Assembly: GCF_032854445.1 (NCBI RefSeq)
Contig: NC_088301.1
Coordinates: 2,792,001 to 2,856,000, forward strand
Direction of reading: 5' to 3'
DNA from: Liolophura sinensis
Lineage: Eukaryota > Mollusca > Polyplacophora > Chitonida > Chitonidae
DNA: 64,000 nt
Position numbers and translations under genes: made by a program. This document shows, piece after piece, positions 10,156 through 23,604 of the stretch. The first letter of the stretch is position 1. Each line of letters opens with the position of its first letter. The notes under the pieces were generated by a model that had not been told where the DNA came from, ran no database searches, and worked only from the letters and a program-made list of their open reading frames with translations.

Positions 10156-13100
10156 TAACGTACTGACTAAAATCATTATAACAGAGATAGCCTACATCTA
10201 TATCACATCGAATTATCGCTCCCCTTATTCATCACGCACAGACTAAAATCATTATGACAGAGATAGCCTACATCTATATCACATCGAATTATCGCTCCCC
10301 TTATTCATCACGTACTGACTAAAATCATTATGACAGAGATAGCCTACATCTATATCACATCGAATTATCGCTCCACTTATTCATCACGCACTGACTAAAA
10401 TCATTATAACAGAGATAGCTTACATCTATATCACATCGAATTATCGCTCCCCTTATTCATCACGCACTGACTAAAATCATCATGACAGAGATAGCCTACA
10501 TCTATATCACATCGAATTATCGCTCCCCTTATTCATCACGCACTGACTAAAATCATCATGACAGAGATAGCCTACATCTATATCACATCGAATTATCGCT
10601 CCCCTTATTCATCACGTACTGACTAAAATCATTATGACAGAGATAGCTTACATCTATATCACATCGAATTATCGCTCCCCTTATTCATCACGCACTGACT
10701 AAAATCATTATGACAGAGATAACCTACATCTATATCACATCGAATTATCGCTCCCCTTATTCATCACGCACTGACTAAAATCATTATGACAGAGATAGCT
10801 TACATCTATATCACATCGAATTATCGCTCCCCTTATTCATAACGTACTGACTAAAATCATTATAACAGAGATAGCCTACATCTATATCACATCGAATTAT
10901 CGCTCCCCTTATTCATCACGCACTGACTAAAATCATCATGACAGAGATAGCCTACATCTATATCACATCGAATTATCGCTCCCCTTATTCATCACGTACT
11001 GACTAAAATCATTATGACAGAGATAGCCTACATCTATATCACATCGAATTATCGCTCCCCTTATTCATCACGCACTGACTAAAATCATTATGACAGAGAT
11101 AGCCTACATCTATATCACATCGAACTATCGCTCCCCTTATTCATCACGCACTGACTAAAATCATTATAACAGAGATAGCCTACATCTATATCACATCGAA
11201 TTATCGCTCCTCTTATTCATCACGTACTGACTAAAATCATTATGACAGAGATAGCCTACATCTATATCACATCGAATTATCGCTCCACTTATTCATTACG
11301 CACTGACTAAAATCATTATGACAGAGATAGCCTACATCTATATCACATCGAACTATCGCTCCCCTTATTCATCACGCACTGACTAAAATCATTATGACAG
11401 AGATAACCTACATCTATATCACATCGAATTATCGCTCCACTTATTCATTACGCACTGACTAAAATCATTATAACAGAGATAGCCTACATCTATATCACAT
11501 CGAATTATCGCTCCCCTTATTCATCACGTACTGTCTAAAATCATTATGACAGAGATAGCCTACATCTATGTCACATCGAATTATCGCTCCCCTTATTCAT
11601 CACGCACTGACTAAAATCATTATGACAGAGATAGCCTACATCTATATCACATCGAATTATCGCTCCCCTTATTCATCACGTACTGACTAAAATCATTATG
11701 ACAGAGATAGCTTACATCTATATCACATCGAATTATCGCTCCCCTTATTCATCACGCACTGTCTAAAATCATTATGACAGATAGCCTACATCTATATCAC
11801 ATCGAATTATCGCTCCCCTTATTCATCACGTACTGACTAAAATCATTATGACAGAGATAGCCTACATCTATATCACATCGAATTATCGCTCCACTTATTC
11901 ATCACGCACTGACTAAAATCATTATAACAGAGATAGCCTACATCTATATCACATCGAATTATCGCTCCCCTTATTCATTACGCACTGACTAAAATCATTA
12001 TAACAGAGATAGCCTACATCTATATCACATCGAATTATCGCTCCCCTTATTCATCACGCACTGACTAAAATCATTATGACAGAGATAGCTTACATCTATA
12101 TCACATCGAACTATCGCTCCCCTTATTCATCACGCACTGACTAAAATCATTATGACAGAGATAGCCTACATCTATATCACATCGAATTATCGCTCCCCTT
12201 ATTCATTACGCACTGACTAAAATCATTATAATAGAGATAGCCTACATCTATATCACATCGAATTATCGCTCCCCTTATTCATCACGTACTGTCTAAAATC
12301 ATTATGACAGAGATAGCCTACATCTATATCACATCGAATTATCGCTCCCCTTATTCATTACGCACTGACTAAAATCATTATGACAGAGATAGCCTACATC
12401 TATATCACATCGAATTATCGCTCCCCTTATTCATCACGTACTGTCTAAAATCATTATGACAGAGATAGCTTACATCTATATCACATCGAATTATCGCTCC
12501 CCTTATTCATCACGTACTGTCTAAAATCATTATGACAGAGATAGCCTACATCTATATCACACCGAATTATCGCTCCCCTTATTCATCACGCACTGACTAA
12601 AATCATCATGACAGAGATAGCCTACATCTATATCACATCGAACTATCGCTCCCCTTATTCATCACGCACTGACTAAAATCATCATGACAGAGATATCCTA
12701 CATCTATATCACATCGAATTATCGCTCCCCTTATTCATTACGCACTGTCTAAAATCATTATAACAGAGATAGCCTACATGTATATCACATCGAATTATCG
12801 CTCCCCTTATTCATCACGTACTGTCTAAGATCATTATGACAGAGATAGCCTACATCTATATCACACTGAATTATCGCTTCCCTTATTCATTACGTACTGT
12901 CTAAAATCATCATGACAGAGATAGCCTACATCTATATCACATCGAACTATCGCTCCCCTTATTCATTACGCACTGACTAAAATCATTATGACAGAGATAG
13001 CCTACATCTATATCACATCGAATTATCGCTCCCCTTATTCATAACGTACTGACTAAAATCATTATGACAGAGATAGCCTACATCTATATCACATCGAATT

Positions 13101-14940
13101 ATCGCTCCACTTATTCATCACGCACGGACTAAAATCATTATGACAGAGATAGCCTACATCTATATCACACCGAATTATCGCTCCCCTTATTCATAACGTA
13201 CTGACTAAAATCATTATGACAGAGATAGCCTACATCTATGTCACATCGAATTATCGCTCCCCTTATTCATCACGTACTGTCTAAGATCATTATGACAGAG
13301 ATAGCCTACATCTATATCACATCGAATTATCGCTCCCCTTATTCATCACGTACTGACTAAAATCATTATGACAGAGATAGCCTACATCTATATCACATCG
13401 AATTATCGCTCCGCTTATTCATCACGTACTGTCTAAAATCATTATGACAGAGATAGCCTACATCTATATCACATCGAATTATCGCTCCCCTTATTCATCA
13501 CGTACTGTCTAAAATCATTATGACAGAGATAGCCTACATCTATATCACATCGAATTATCGCTCCACTTATTCATCACGCACTGACTAAAATCATTATGAC
13601 AGAGATAGCCTACATCTATATCACATCGAATTATCGCTCCCCTTATTCATCACGTACTGTCTAAAATCATTATGACAGAGATAGCCTACATCTATATCAC
13701 ATCGAATTATCGCTCCACTTATTCATCACGTACTGTCTAAAATCATTATGACAGAGATAGCCTACATCTATATCACATCGAATTATCGCTCCCCTTATTC
13801 ATCACGCACAGACTAAAATCATTATGACAGAGATAACCTACATCTATATCACATCGAATTATCGCTCCCCTTATTCATCACGTACTGTCTAAAATCATTA
13901 TGACAGAGATAGCTTACATCTATATCACATCGAATTATCGCTCCCCTTATTCATCACGCACTGACTAAAATCATTATGACAGAGATAGCTTACATCTATA
14001 TCACATCGAATTATCGCTCCCCTTATTCATCACGTACTGTCTAAAATCATTATGACAGAGATAGCCTACATCTATATCACATCGAATTATCGCTCCCCTT
14101 ATTCATCACGTACTGTCTAAAATCATTATGACAGAGATAGCTTACATCTATATCACATCGAATTATCACTCCCCTTATTCATCACGTACTGACTAAAATC
14201 ATTATGACAGAGATAGCCTACATCTATATCACATCGAATTATCGCTCCCCTTATTCATCACGTACTGTCTAAAATCATTATGACAGAGATAGCCTACATC
14301 TATATCACATCGAATTATCGCTCCACTTATTCATCACGTACTGTCTAAAATCATTATGACAGAGATAGCCTACATCTATATCACATCGAATTATCGCTCC
14401 ACTTATTCATCACGTACTGTCTAAAATCATTATGACAGAGATAGCCTACATCTATATCACATCGAATTATCGCTCCACTTATTCATCACGTACTGTCTAA
14501 AATCATTATGACAGAGATAGCCTACATCTATATCACATCGAATTATCGCTCCACTTATTCATCACGCACTGACTAAAATCATTATGACAGAGATAGCCTA
14601 CATCTATATCACATCGAATTATCGCTCCACTTATTCATCACGTACTGTCTAAAATCATTATGACAGAGATAGCCTACATCTATATCACATCGAATTATCG
14701 CTCCACTTATTCATCACGTACTGTCTAAAATCATTATGACAGAGATAGCCTACATCTATATCACATCGAATTATCGCTCCACTTATTCATCACGCACTGA
14801 CTAAAATCATTATGACAGAGATAGCCTACATCTATATCACATCGAATTATCGCTCCCCTTATTCATCACGTACTGTCTAAAATCATTATGACAGAGATAG
14901 CCTACATCTATATCACATCGAATTATCGCTCCACTTATTC

Positions 14941-15548
14941 ATCAAGTACTGACTAAAATCATTATAACAGAGATAGCCTACATCTATATCACATCGAATT
15001 ATCGCTCCCCTTATTCATCACGTACTGTCTAAAATCATTATGACAGAGATAGCCTACATCTATATCACATCGAATTATCGCTCCACTTATTCATCACGCA
15101 CTGACTAAAATCATTATGACAGAGATAGCCTACATCTATATCACATCGAATTATCGCTCCCCTTATTCATCACGTACTGTCTAAAATCATTATGACAGAG
15201 ATAGCCTACATCTATATCACATCGAATTATCGCTCCACTTATTCATCAAGTACTGACTAAAATCATTATAACAGAGATAGCCTACATCTATATCACATCG
15301 AATTATCGCTCCCCTTATTCATCACGTACTGACTAAAATCATTATAACAGAGATAGCCTACATCTATATCACATCGAATTATCGCTCCCCTTATTCATCA
15401 CGTACTGACTAAAATCATTATGACAGAGATAGCCTACATCTATATCACATCGAACTATCGCTCCCCTTATTCATCACGCACTGACTAAAATCATTATAAC
15501 AGAGATAGCCTACATCTATATCACATCGAATTATCGCTCCCCTTATTC
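14941..15548. repeat. Four-unit (304-bp) higher-order block in the 76-bp satellite
   Basis: The rare variant ATCAAGTACTGACT joined to ATTATAACAG occurs at 14941 and again at 15245, exactly 304 bp (4 x 76) apart. The units before it carry matching variant combinations. This indicates duplication of a four-unit block. Confidence 0.7.
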
Positions 15549-15705
15549 ATCACGCACTGACTAAAATCATCATGACAGAGATATCCTACATCTATATCAC
15601 ATCGAATTATCAGTTCACTGATTCACGGCGTATTAACTGATATCGTTATGACAGAGCTAGCCTACACCTATATCAGACCGAATCATCGCTTCACTGATTC
15701 TTGTA

Positions 15706-16500
15706 GTATCTAAATTAAAATATTGGCCGTATCCATGTTTGCGGATTCCCTAAACAATAACCATACAAGCGGTTCATTTGTAGCCCATGGATAAATGACG
15801 ACGTATAAACCCAAAGACTACATACATATATGTGCATTGCCAAATGGTGCATCGTATGACTATTGATCATTTCATCATTTCCTGAAACAATTTCAGTCCG
15901 CTTTGTAAGCTATGACGTTCTGCACAGAGAAATAGAGAGATAACGATTAATTTGTACGTATCACTGATTTACTAAGCCGTTCTCCTATTTAGTTCGCCTA
16001 ATGTATTACCCCCAGCTAAACACTCCATGTATACAAGCAATAAATAAGTTCTGTTATTAGCCCGAAGCTGGCGGGTAACTGCGGCTGTGCCACATCTCTG
16101 TCGGCTTTTACACATAAACACGATCTAATGAACACATCCTCCGTCTCGGCTTATGTGAGCACAAAAACACCGTCCACTTACAAATTGTAGCCAGGAATTT
16201 TTTTGTACCCGGTGATATTTCGCCAGGAATGTATTAACATATCAACCATGCCCCAGAAAAATACCCTATGTACATTTATTAACACACGTCCTGGTGTTTG
16301 TTTGTGGTCGTGTATGTTAATTATAATTTACATTTTATGTAATTTCACTTGTAGATGTTGCCACCAAGTAAAACGTTTACCTCACGTTACTACACGGTGT
16401 GCGCCAAGATACCATGCAGCACAGTGTCACTATGTGGTATAAGTCCTAGCGTGTGGCTGCTGCACTGGATACACGGCCGTTACCCTATAACGTCACAACA
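15706..16500. other. Spacer between two satellite arrays
   Basis: About 800 bases with no recognisable gene. Two overlapping open frames of 79 and 61 codons (16203-16540) run into the neighbouring 58-bp array and look like chance. Confidence 0.5.
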
Positions 16501-16504
16501 TGCG

Positions 16505-17000
16505 TGTGCCTGGATACAGGATATCAAGACACCGGCGTGACCTGGTAACGTCATACTACAGCTTTACCTGGTCACAGGATATCAAGACACCGGAGTGGCC
16601 TTGGAACGTCAGGCTACACCAGTACCTTGATACAGGATACCCAGACACCGGCGTGACCTGGTAACGTCATACTACACCTTTACCTGGACACAGGATATCA
16701 AGACACCGGAGTGGCCTTGGAACGTCACGCTACACCTGTACCTAGATACAGGATACCCAGACACCGGCGTGACCTGGTAACGTCATACTACACCTTTACC
16801 TTGACACAGGATATCAAGACAACGGAGTGGCCTTGGATCGTCACGCTACACCTGTACCTAGATACAGGATACCCAGACACCGGCGTGACCTGGTAACGTC
16901 ATACTACACCTTTACCTGGACACAGGATATCAAGACACCGGAGTGACCTTGGAACGTCACGCTACACCTGTACCTAGATACAGGATACCAAGACACCGCC
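16505..17000. repeat. 58-bp array organised as 116-bp dimers
   Basis: ACAGGATA recurs at 16516, 16574, 16632, 16690 and 16748, a 58-bp spacing. Two unit types mostly alternate: A with GTGACCTGGTAACGTCATAC and B with GTGGCCTTGGAACGTCACGC, giving a 116-bp higher-order unit. The 61-codon frame at 16711-16896 is a by-product. Confidence 0.92.
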
Positions 17001-17327
17001 GTGGGGTCGGAACATCATATCATCATTTAAATTTTAAGAGTTTTTAGTGATGCAAGGTAAAATTTGAACACGTTTGTCTTAAGATACCATTGATAAGGTG
17101 GACAAAATTTTTAGTTTCTAAAGCCCAAAAATAACATTTAAAATCACATTTCAAGCATCCTGCGACTGATGTGTAGTATCTTCATTAGGGCATCGACTGT
17201 GGGCCTCACCCAACTGATATTACCTCACAGTGCTGCCCCGTTTTTTTCTGGGTAGAAGTGGGAGACCATGTTGGGGTGGCATCTGGTTGGACAGTACATA
17301 GCCTAGAGCACACCGTAAAATACAAAG
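17001..17327. other. Intergenic, nothing recognised
   Basis: About 330 bases between the 58-bp array and a SINE. No coding or repeat signal identified. Confidence 0.5.
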
Positions 17328-17694
17328 AGTAAGTGAGTGCTTGGGGTTTAACGTCGTACTCAACAATTTTTCAGTCATATGACGACGAAGGAATCCTTAC
17401 GGTGCATGCACGTGTAATGTGCCTCCTTGTTGCAGGACGGATTTCCACCGTTCTTTTATTTTAGTGCTGCTTCACTGGGAGGACTTACCGAAGGCAAGTA
17501 AGCCGCCCCGCCCGAGCCACTATACTGATACGGGTCAACCAGTCGTTGCACTATCCCCTTCAAGCTGAACGCCAAGCGAGGAAGTTACAACTTCCTCTTT
17601 TAAAGTCTTAGGTGTGACTCGATCAAGGATTGATCCTGGATCTACCGGTCCAGAAGGGGACGCTCTACCAACTGTGCTATCCGGGCAGGTAAAG
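17328..17694 (-). mobile_element. tRNA-derived SINE, family A, full length with duplication
   Basis: Read on the minus strand, it starts with CCCGGATAGCACAGTTGGTA, in which TAGCACAGTTGG matches the Pol III A-box consensus TRGCNNAGYNGG. A B-box-like AGGATCAATCC follows near 17630. It ends with a tail complementary to GTGAGTGCTTGGGGTTTAAC at the left. Flanks carry a probable target-site duplication, AAATACAAAG (318-327 of the 17 kb block) versus AAATACAAGG (17695-17704), one mismatch. The 92-codon frame at 17535-17813 spans it and is not a gene. Confidence 0.85.
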
Positions 17695-17704
17695 AAATAC
17701 AAGG

Positions 17705-20700
17705 AAATAAGTACATCAAAAACACAAAAAACGGTATTGCAAGAAAAAATTCTACCAAATAAATGAAATCGGAGTTTAAAGGTTTCTTCTTTGTTTTGTA
17801 CAGCAAGACTCATACATCTTGTATACGGCGTATCTAACCGCTTATTGGTAAAAACATCACGATCTGATCTATTGTAGTAGATAATTCATTTGTTTTGTTG
17901 ATGATAAACCACTGTAATTATTTCACTTTATAATGTTTGACCTGTCTTTAAGATCGTTTCAATTCTTCTCATTTTGGGTGCTTCTGTAATTCTCCGAGTT
18001 GTGGCGGAGAGTCTGCTGCTAAGCCCAGGTTCAAGCGATGTACATTGGCCCTTACGATATACATTGTTCACGACAGGTGATAACATCGATTTCAGCCAAA
18101 GGACTCCGGGTGGCTCAAACTGGCTAAAGACAGCGTGCCAAATTATCCAACGGAGGAAACGATTCTCACTTTAAACTGGCCAAAGACAGCGTGCCAAATT
18201 ATCTAACACAGGAAGCTGTTGGCACATTGGCACAAACGGCCAATACGTGGCTGTCCACACGGTGATGGAACAGAGCCGTGACTTAGAAGTGTTAAAATAC
18301 TCCTGTTCCATCTGGCGTGTCAGTAGTGACGATATCACCACAGAGCATATTGGTATATCGTTGTATCAAAGCGACATTGCCCATCGTATACGGTTTAGTC
18401 CAGCCATGAATCCGGTCAAAATATGTGGTCAAACAGCTAAGCTGACCAGTCCTGTTTCTGCTGTGTTCCTCCCGTAAACCAAAGCGCCATGATCGCTTTC
18501 CCCTTGTTCAAGTACACCATTTTATCCCATCCAGAGAGAAGATTATAAACTGACTACTGCATTGGCCCTTAGTGTGTTTATTGGAACAGAAATACCATTG
18601 GATATTTTACGCGGATCCCAGCCAAGATAAGGAGACAGCCCTGAAGACGATGTATACAACATGAGAGGAAGTTTAGACCATTCTTACAATTGAGAAGTAA
18701 CTATATACAGCGTTCAGGCGCTTCCCACGTAACGCACAGCTAAGCCTTCTCTGTTTATCTGTGTCAATCAAACTATTATATCGGGAAAGGTGCTTTGACA
18801 ACATGTTGCTGTTGAACGGCATATCAGCTTTCATGTTCTAAAACCGCTCATTATAAAAATAGAAATATACCTATATGGCCTGGTGTGTTGTAGAATATCA
18901 CACAAAAAAACTATGAACTGCTTCAGCTGAGGCCGACGAGCTCTTGATAATCACATGACGGTGCGTTTTCGAATTTTGCTTTACGTTGTCTAGACACGAT
19001 AGGTGAGGGGTTAGGTCCTCTTGTTAAATACCTGGCGACAAGCAATGATTTCATTCGGGCCCCATCTCCCAGCACCCTCACCCCCCCCCCCCCCCCCTCC
19101 CGGCCTCCAACGCCTGACCACCAAAGAAGACATATATTGGGAAGTAGTGCGAATACAGCAGCTAAATAAATAACAAAAATACAACCTGCGAAAGATGGCC
19201 TGGTACACCCACAATAAAACTTCACGTACGAATCAGCGTACCTTAGTGCACGCCTGCTGATAGCAAGCACGTTTTTAAACGATGAGTAGAATGTTTGCAA
19301 GTGTGACTGACAGCTGTATCTTACGGCCCTCACCAGTATAGGCCGTGCCTTGCCAATTTTCGTGATATTTCGCTGTATGCAGAGTGTAACGTGATCGACC
19401 GCAACCATCAGAGCTTATGCCGCATATACACAGGGGATAAAAAATAAAATAAAACCTGTCAGAACACCTTACTTTTTCTAACAGGTGTGATTTACATCCC
19501 GAACTCGTACATTAATCATTAAATAGACAGGTGCTCGTAGCTCGGCCAAAAAACAATTCATGCTCTGTTTTCATGGTGTGTTTAAGTATAGTCCAACTTA
19601 GCATCCATCGGGTGGCTCCAAGCTTCCATGGTCTTGGTAGCAATAATTCTATTTTATAAAAAGAATATGTTACTTATACGACGGTTGCGAGCATTATGGT
19701 GGCAGGAAGCTGAGCAGAGCCCTGGGGAAACTCCCTGCCATCCGGCGTCTGTCGTTGATGGTCACATGTCCTTCATAATACGGCATACACATTAGGCTTT
19801 TTCTGTGTCTGTGCATCAGAATCTTGTACATCAAGTCGGACAGTTCGTTGATCACATGTCATCTCCGGGATTTGCACTTTCCTTTATGAATAAAAATGAC
19901 TGCCTTTGTATAGGTGAAATATCTCTGAGTATGATTTTTAACACGAACCAGTGAAATAGAATTTATTGAGTTTGTGTGGTCTAAATTCCTCTAGTTCAAG
20001 ATTCTGAACGAGATAGAAATAATCAAAGAGAAAAAATACAATAGAGTAACAATGTGGTCGGAATGGAGAAAAGGAAAATGACGAAACGAATGAACAAGAA
20101 CGCATGGGGCACTTGGCAAATTTATGAAGGGAAATAAAAACTATTTTAAATTTTTAAAAAATGGAATCTCAGGAACTCACACAAGTATTGTAATATTTCG
20201 AATACACAGAGCTACATGTTTGTATTCCGGGCATTTTCCATTTACTCTGATGTCTGAGCCTTCCATTAGAGTCCACTGGACCGCCATGCTCTAATCCTGC
20301 ACGGTTGGTGATCACTGAGCACACATGCGCAGATACAAGCGTGCGTGTGGTTGAATCAAACCTAGGAATTGCTCCTGTATTTAATGTTTACTCAATGAGG
20401 ATAAAACTAACACGGTCAGGAAAAAAAGAGAAGATGTCTAGTTGTTTACAAATTACCACACTGAGCATCAGCAGATATTGAGCTAAGCAACAGAGCAGTA
20501 ATTCGTTTGACAGACCATGGGCATGTGCATCAGTTTTCATGCTCCCACAAGATACTGTAATACCACCAGAGCTGGGTCTTCTGTATTGAACGGGTTAGAT
20601 CAGTCTTTCGTTTTAAGAAAAAACCCCTAAGAACTCTTCAGTAATCTTCACGGTTTCGATTGAGCTTTGTCGACAGGTTGTTCGGAATGACGAAAGTGGG

Positions 20701-22080
20701 TTCCTTCATCATCTACTTTTAATGGTCGCCCAACCATGCACATGTACTAGTATATGTTAAAGGGACACAGAAACATTTCTGATTGGCTGGTGTGAGATTT
20801 TTATTTAAGTGTGACCAAAGCTTTCGAGTTCAACCCAGGACACCCTATCCCCTTTGTCAGTCAATCAGCGGCAAATTTGTCTCCCTAAGACAATAAATAA
20901 TATAGCCTGAGTTATTTCGAAGGGGCCGCGGAAACAGACATATGCGGCCATTTTTTCTGGTGTGCTTGGCACTTCCATAAATCAACTTCAAATTGGATTC
21001 TTCATGAGGCCATGGGATACGCAGTGTTAACCGGGAACACGATCACTCGCCTCACTCGTACCTTACGCACATATATGATTAAAAAGTAAAACATTGTTCG
21101 GTAAACCTCATCGGAAACATTTGCGTTCTCCGACTTAGTAATGCATGTAAATGGCGCTTTTCTCAAAGTGTGCGTCTAAGCATAATTGAAACTGCCGTTT
21201 TTGTTATGTAACGTCGCAAAAACAAAAAGATACATTTTATAAGTTTCATGTGGAACATTTTATCGATGTATATACAGGTATTTCTATACAACATTACTAT
21301 TTCCAACTATTTAAAATTGGTTGTATACATACATTATATAGATTGAGAGATCATTCCATGCATACATGAATATGGTATTTGGATTTCTTCACTACACAAA
21401 CTGGGTGCAGTTTTAAACGCATAAATATTGTCTGACCTATACATGACTGGCTTCTGTTGGTCACCAGTGGAAACATCAAACAAGCACGGTTCTCTTCGAA
21501 CGACAGCTCGAAACCCTAGCTCTATAATGGGATATTGTCTCATACAGCTATCCCCGAACTGGCGTCTTTCCATCTAGTCGCCTCTGTGTCAGCTTACTTA
21601 ACCCAGAGATGACCCACCAAAGCGGCGTTTTCCCCAGTGAGCAAAGAATGGATATGATAACATCGAGTTCCACTAAACAGGAACCAAAACTGCACATTAT
21701 TTCAAGTTTATCCCATCTTCTGCACTAAGAACGTCAACAGGCCATCGGGAAATAATTCTCTTATTTGACCTGAAGGGGAACCAAAACTGTTTCTGGTACA
21801 ATTTATGCCACAATGCCTTTTGGTCACTGCGACCAGTCTTACATAATTTCACATCCTGAATCCTTGAGGGATCACACGCCTCAGTGCCCGCTGAAAACAC
21901 AGACGGGAATTGTGGTTCTCTCGGCGGACTCTGGCAGTAAACTTGACCAGTTTATGAACTATTACGGTACCCAACAATACATATCTAGAGATAAATCAGT
22001 AATTCAGATTTTGTCAGTTCCCGTCAGACCCGGCGCTTAAATATAGCTGAACAAGACAGTTTGTACCTGTTCCTGAACGT
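17705..22080. other. Intergenic with fragments only
   Basis: No supported gene. At 18119-18230 a stretch of about 56 bp (AAAGACAGCGTGCCAAATTA) is duplicated in tandem. There is a C-tract at about 19080-19097 and a SINE fragment at 19668-19745. Open frames of 60-161 codons (the longest, 18923-19408 minus, includes the Gly-rich translation of the C-tract) have no recognisable domain. Confidence 0.45.
19668..19745 (-). mobile_element. SINE family B tail fragment
   Basis: ACTTATACGACGG, then GAGCATTATGGTGG and GCAGAGCCC, match the tail-side part of family B copies at 61940, 63315 and 39968. The head is not recognisable. Confidence 0.5.
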
Positions 22081-22087
22081 CAACTAG

Positions 22088-22168
22088 CCGGAATGAATGA
22101 ATTATTATGGCCTAACGCCACATCGGCAATATTTCAGCCATATCGTGGCGAACGTCGACTGAATGGCA
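22088..22168 (-). mobile_element. Short SINE-like fragment, family D
   Basis: GCCTAACGCCACATCGGCAA, then TATTTCAGCCATATCGTGGC, preceded by GAATGAATGAATTATT. This is the recurrent 'taacgccacatcggcaatatttcagc' type of end that I associate with molluscan dispersed repeats; only one copy is in the window, so the call rests on general familiarity. Confidence 0.35.
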
Positions 22169-22384
22169 TACCTATACGAGATGAATAGAATGTATATAAT
22201 CAGTTCCAGTTGCATCATCGATTTTAGCTAAACCTGTACTTTACCAAGATCATGTGACATTATCTATTACACTGGTGTTTACGCATAGATGACGGCAAGG
22301 TTTATGGGGAGTAGGGGAACCCCGAGTGACCGGAGAAAATTGCCAGGTCCTCACAAACTCCCCTACTTGAATCTGAATTCGAGC

Positions 22385-23575
22385 CAGCAAACTCATTGGC
22401 AGATCGAGCCAGCAGACTTACTAGCGGATCAAACTAGCAGACTCATTGGCGGATCGAGTCGGCAAACTCATTGGCAGATCGAGTCGGCAAACTCATTGGC
22501 AGATCAAGCCAGCAGACTTACTAGCGGATCAAACTAGCAGACTCATTGGCGGATCGAGTCGGCAAACTCATTGGCAGATCGAGCCAGCAGACTTACTAGC
22601 GGATCAAACTAGCAGACTCATTGGCGGATCGAGTCGGCAAACTCATTGGCACATCGAGCCAGCAGGCTTACTAGCGGATCAAACTAGCAGACTCATTGGC
22701 AGATCGAGCCAGCAGGCTTACTAGCGGATCAAACTAGCAGACTCATCGGCAAAGTCACTGACGTATCCAACCGGCAAACTCAGATCGAGCCAACAAACTC
22801 ATTGGTGGATTGAGTCGGCAAACTCATTGGCAGATCGCGCCAGCAGACTTAATAGCGGATCAAACTAGCAGACTCATTGGCGGATGGAGCCAGCAGACTT
22901 ACTAGCGGATCAAACTAGCAGACTCATTGGCAGATCAAGCCAGCAGACTTACTAGCGGATCAAACTAGCAGACTCATTGGCAGATCGAGTCGGCAAACTC
23001 ATTGGCACATCGAGGAAGCAGGCTTACTAGCGGATCAAACTAGCAGACTCATTGGCAGATCGAGCCAGCAGACTTACTAGCGGATCAAACTAGCAGACTC
23101 ATTGGCGGATCGAGTCGGCAAAGTCACTGCCGTATCCAACCGGCAAACGCAGATCGAGCCAACAAACTCATTGGTGGATTGAGTCGGCAAACTCATTGGC
23201 AGATCGCGCCAGCAGATTTCCTAGCGGATCAAACTAGCAGACTCATTGGCGGATCGAGTCGGCAAACTCATTGGCACATCGAGCCAGCAGGCTTACTAGC
23301 GGATCAAACTAGCAGACTCATTGTCGGATCGAGTCGGCAAAGTAACTGCCGTATCCAACCGGCAAACTCAGATCGAGCCAACAAACTCATTGGTGGATTG
23401 AGCCGGCAAACTCATTAGACTTATCCATCTGGCAAGGCCATTGGCGGATCGAGCTTGCAAACTGATTGGCGGATGGAGACGGCAAATTGATTGGCGGTTT
23501 GAACGGGTAGACGACTTGGCGGATCGAGCCAACAAAGTCATTGGCGGGTCGAGCCAGCAAACACATTTGCGGATC
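22385..23575. repeat. 25-bp minisatellite with nested higher-order blocks
   Basis: Nearly 50 units of the type AACTCATTGGCAGATCGAG plus TCGGCA or CCAGCA variants. A longer block containing GTATCCAACCGGCAAAC recurs near 22758, 23129 and 23348, so units are grouped into larger repeats. Units diverge toward the right end (23400-23575). Frames of 77-93 codons on both strands are by-products of the array. Confidence 0.92.
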
Positions 23576-23604
23576 GAGCTTACAGTCCCATTTCCGGACA
23601 ACGT

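Larger units (their letters stand above)
9705..15705. repeat. Major 76-bp satellite array, about 79 copies
   Basis: Six kilobases of head-to-tail 76-bp units, for example AAAATCATTATGACAGAGAT at 9789 and 9865, then TATATCACATCGAATTATCG and CTCCCCTTATTCATCACG. Only units at the two edges are strongly diverged (9705-9790 and 15610-15705). Internal units differ at a handful of recurring sites: GTACT or GCACT, GACT or GTCT, CCCC or CCAC, ATGAC or ATAAC, CATCAC or CATAAC. One unit near 11778 lacks 2 bp. Stops occur in every frame, so no ORFs arise. This is the largest single structure in the window. Confidence 0.98.

Noticed and set aside
9705-15705. CRISPR array or clustered regulatory repeats
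   Set aside because: Units are directly joined without unique spacers and the sequence is eukaryotic; it is a satellite.
17640-17694. Genuine tRNA gene from the A-box and B-box match
   Set aside because: No full cloverleaf or proper acceptor stem is visible, and the motif is the head of a repeated SINE.
18923-19408. 161-codon minus-strand ORF
   Set aside because: The Gly-rich centre comes from a poly(C) tract; the rest has no recognisable domain or splice context.
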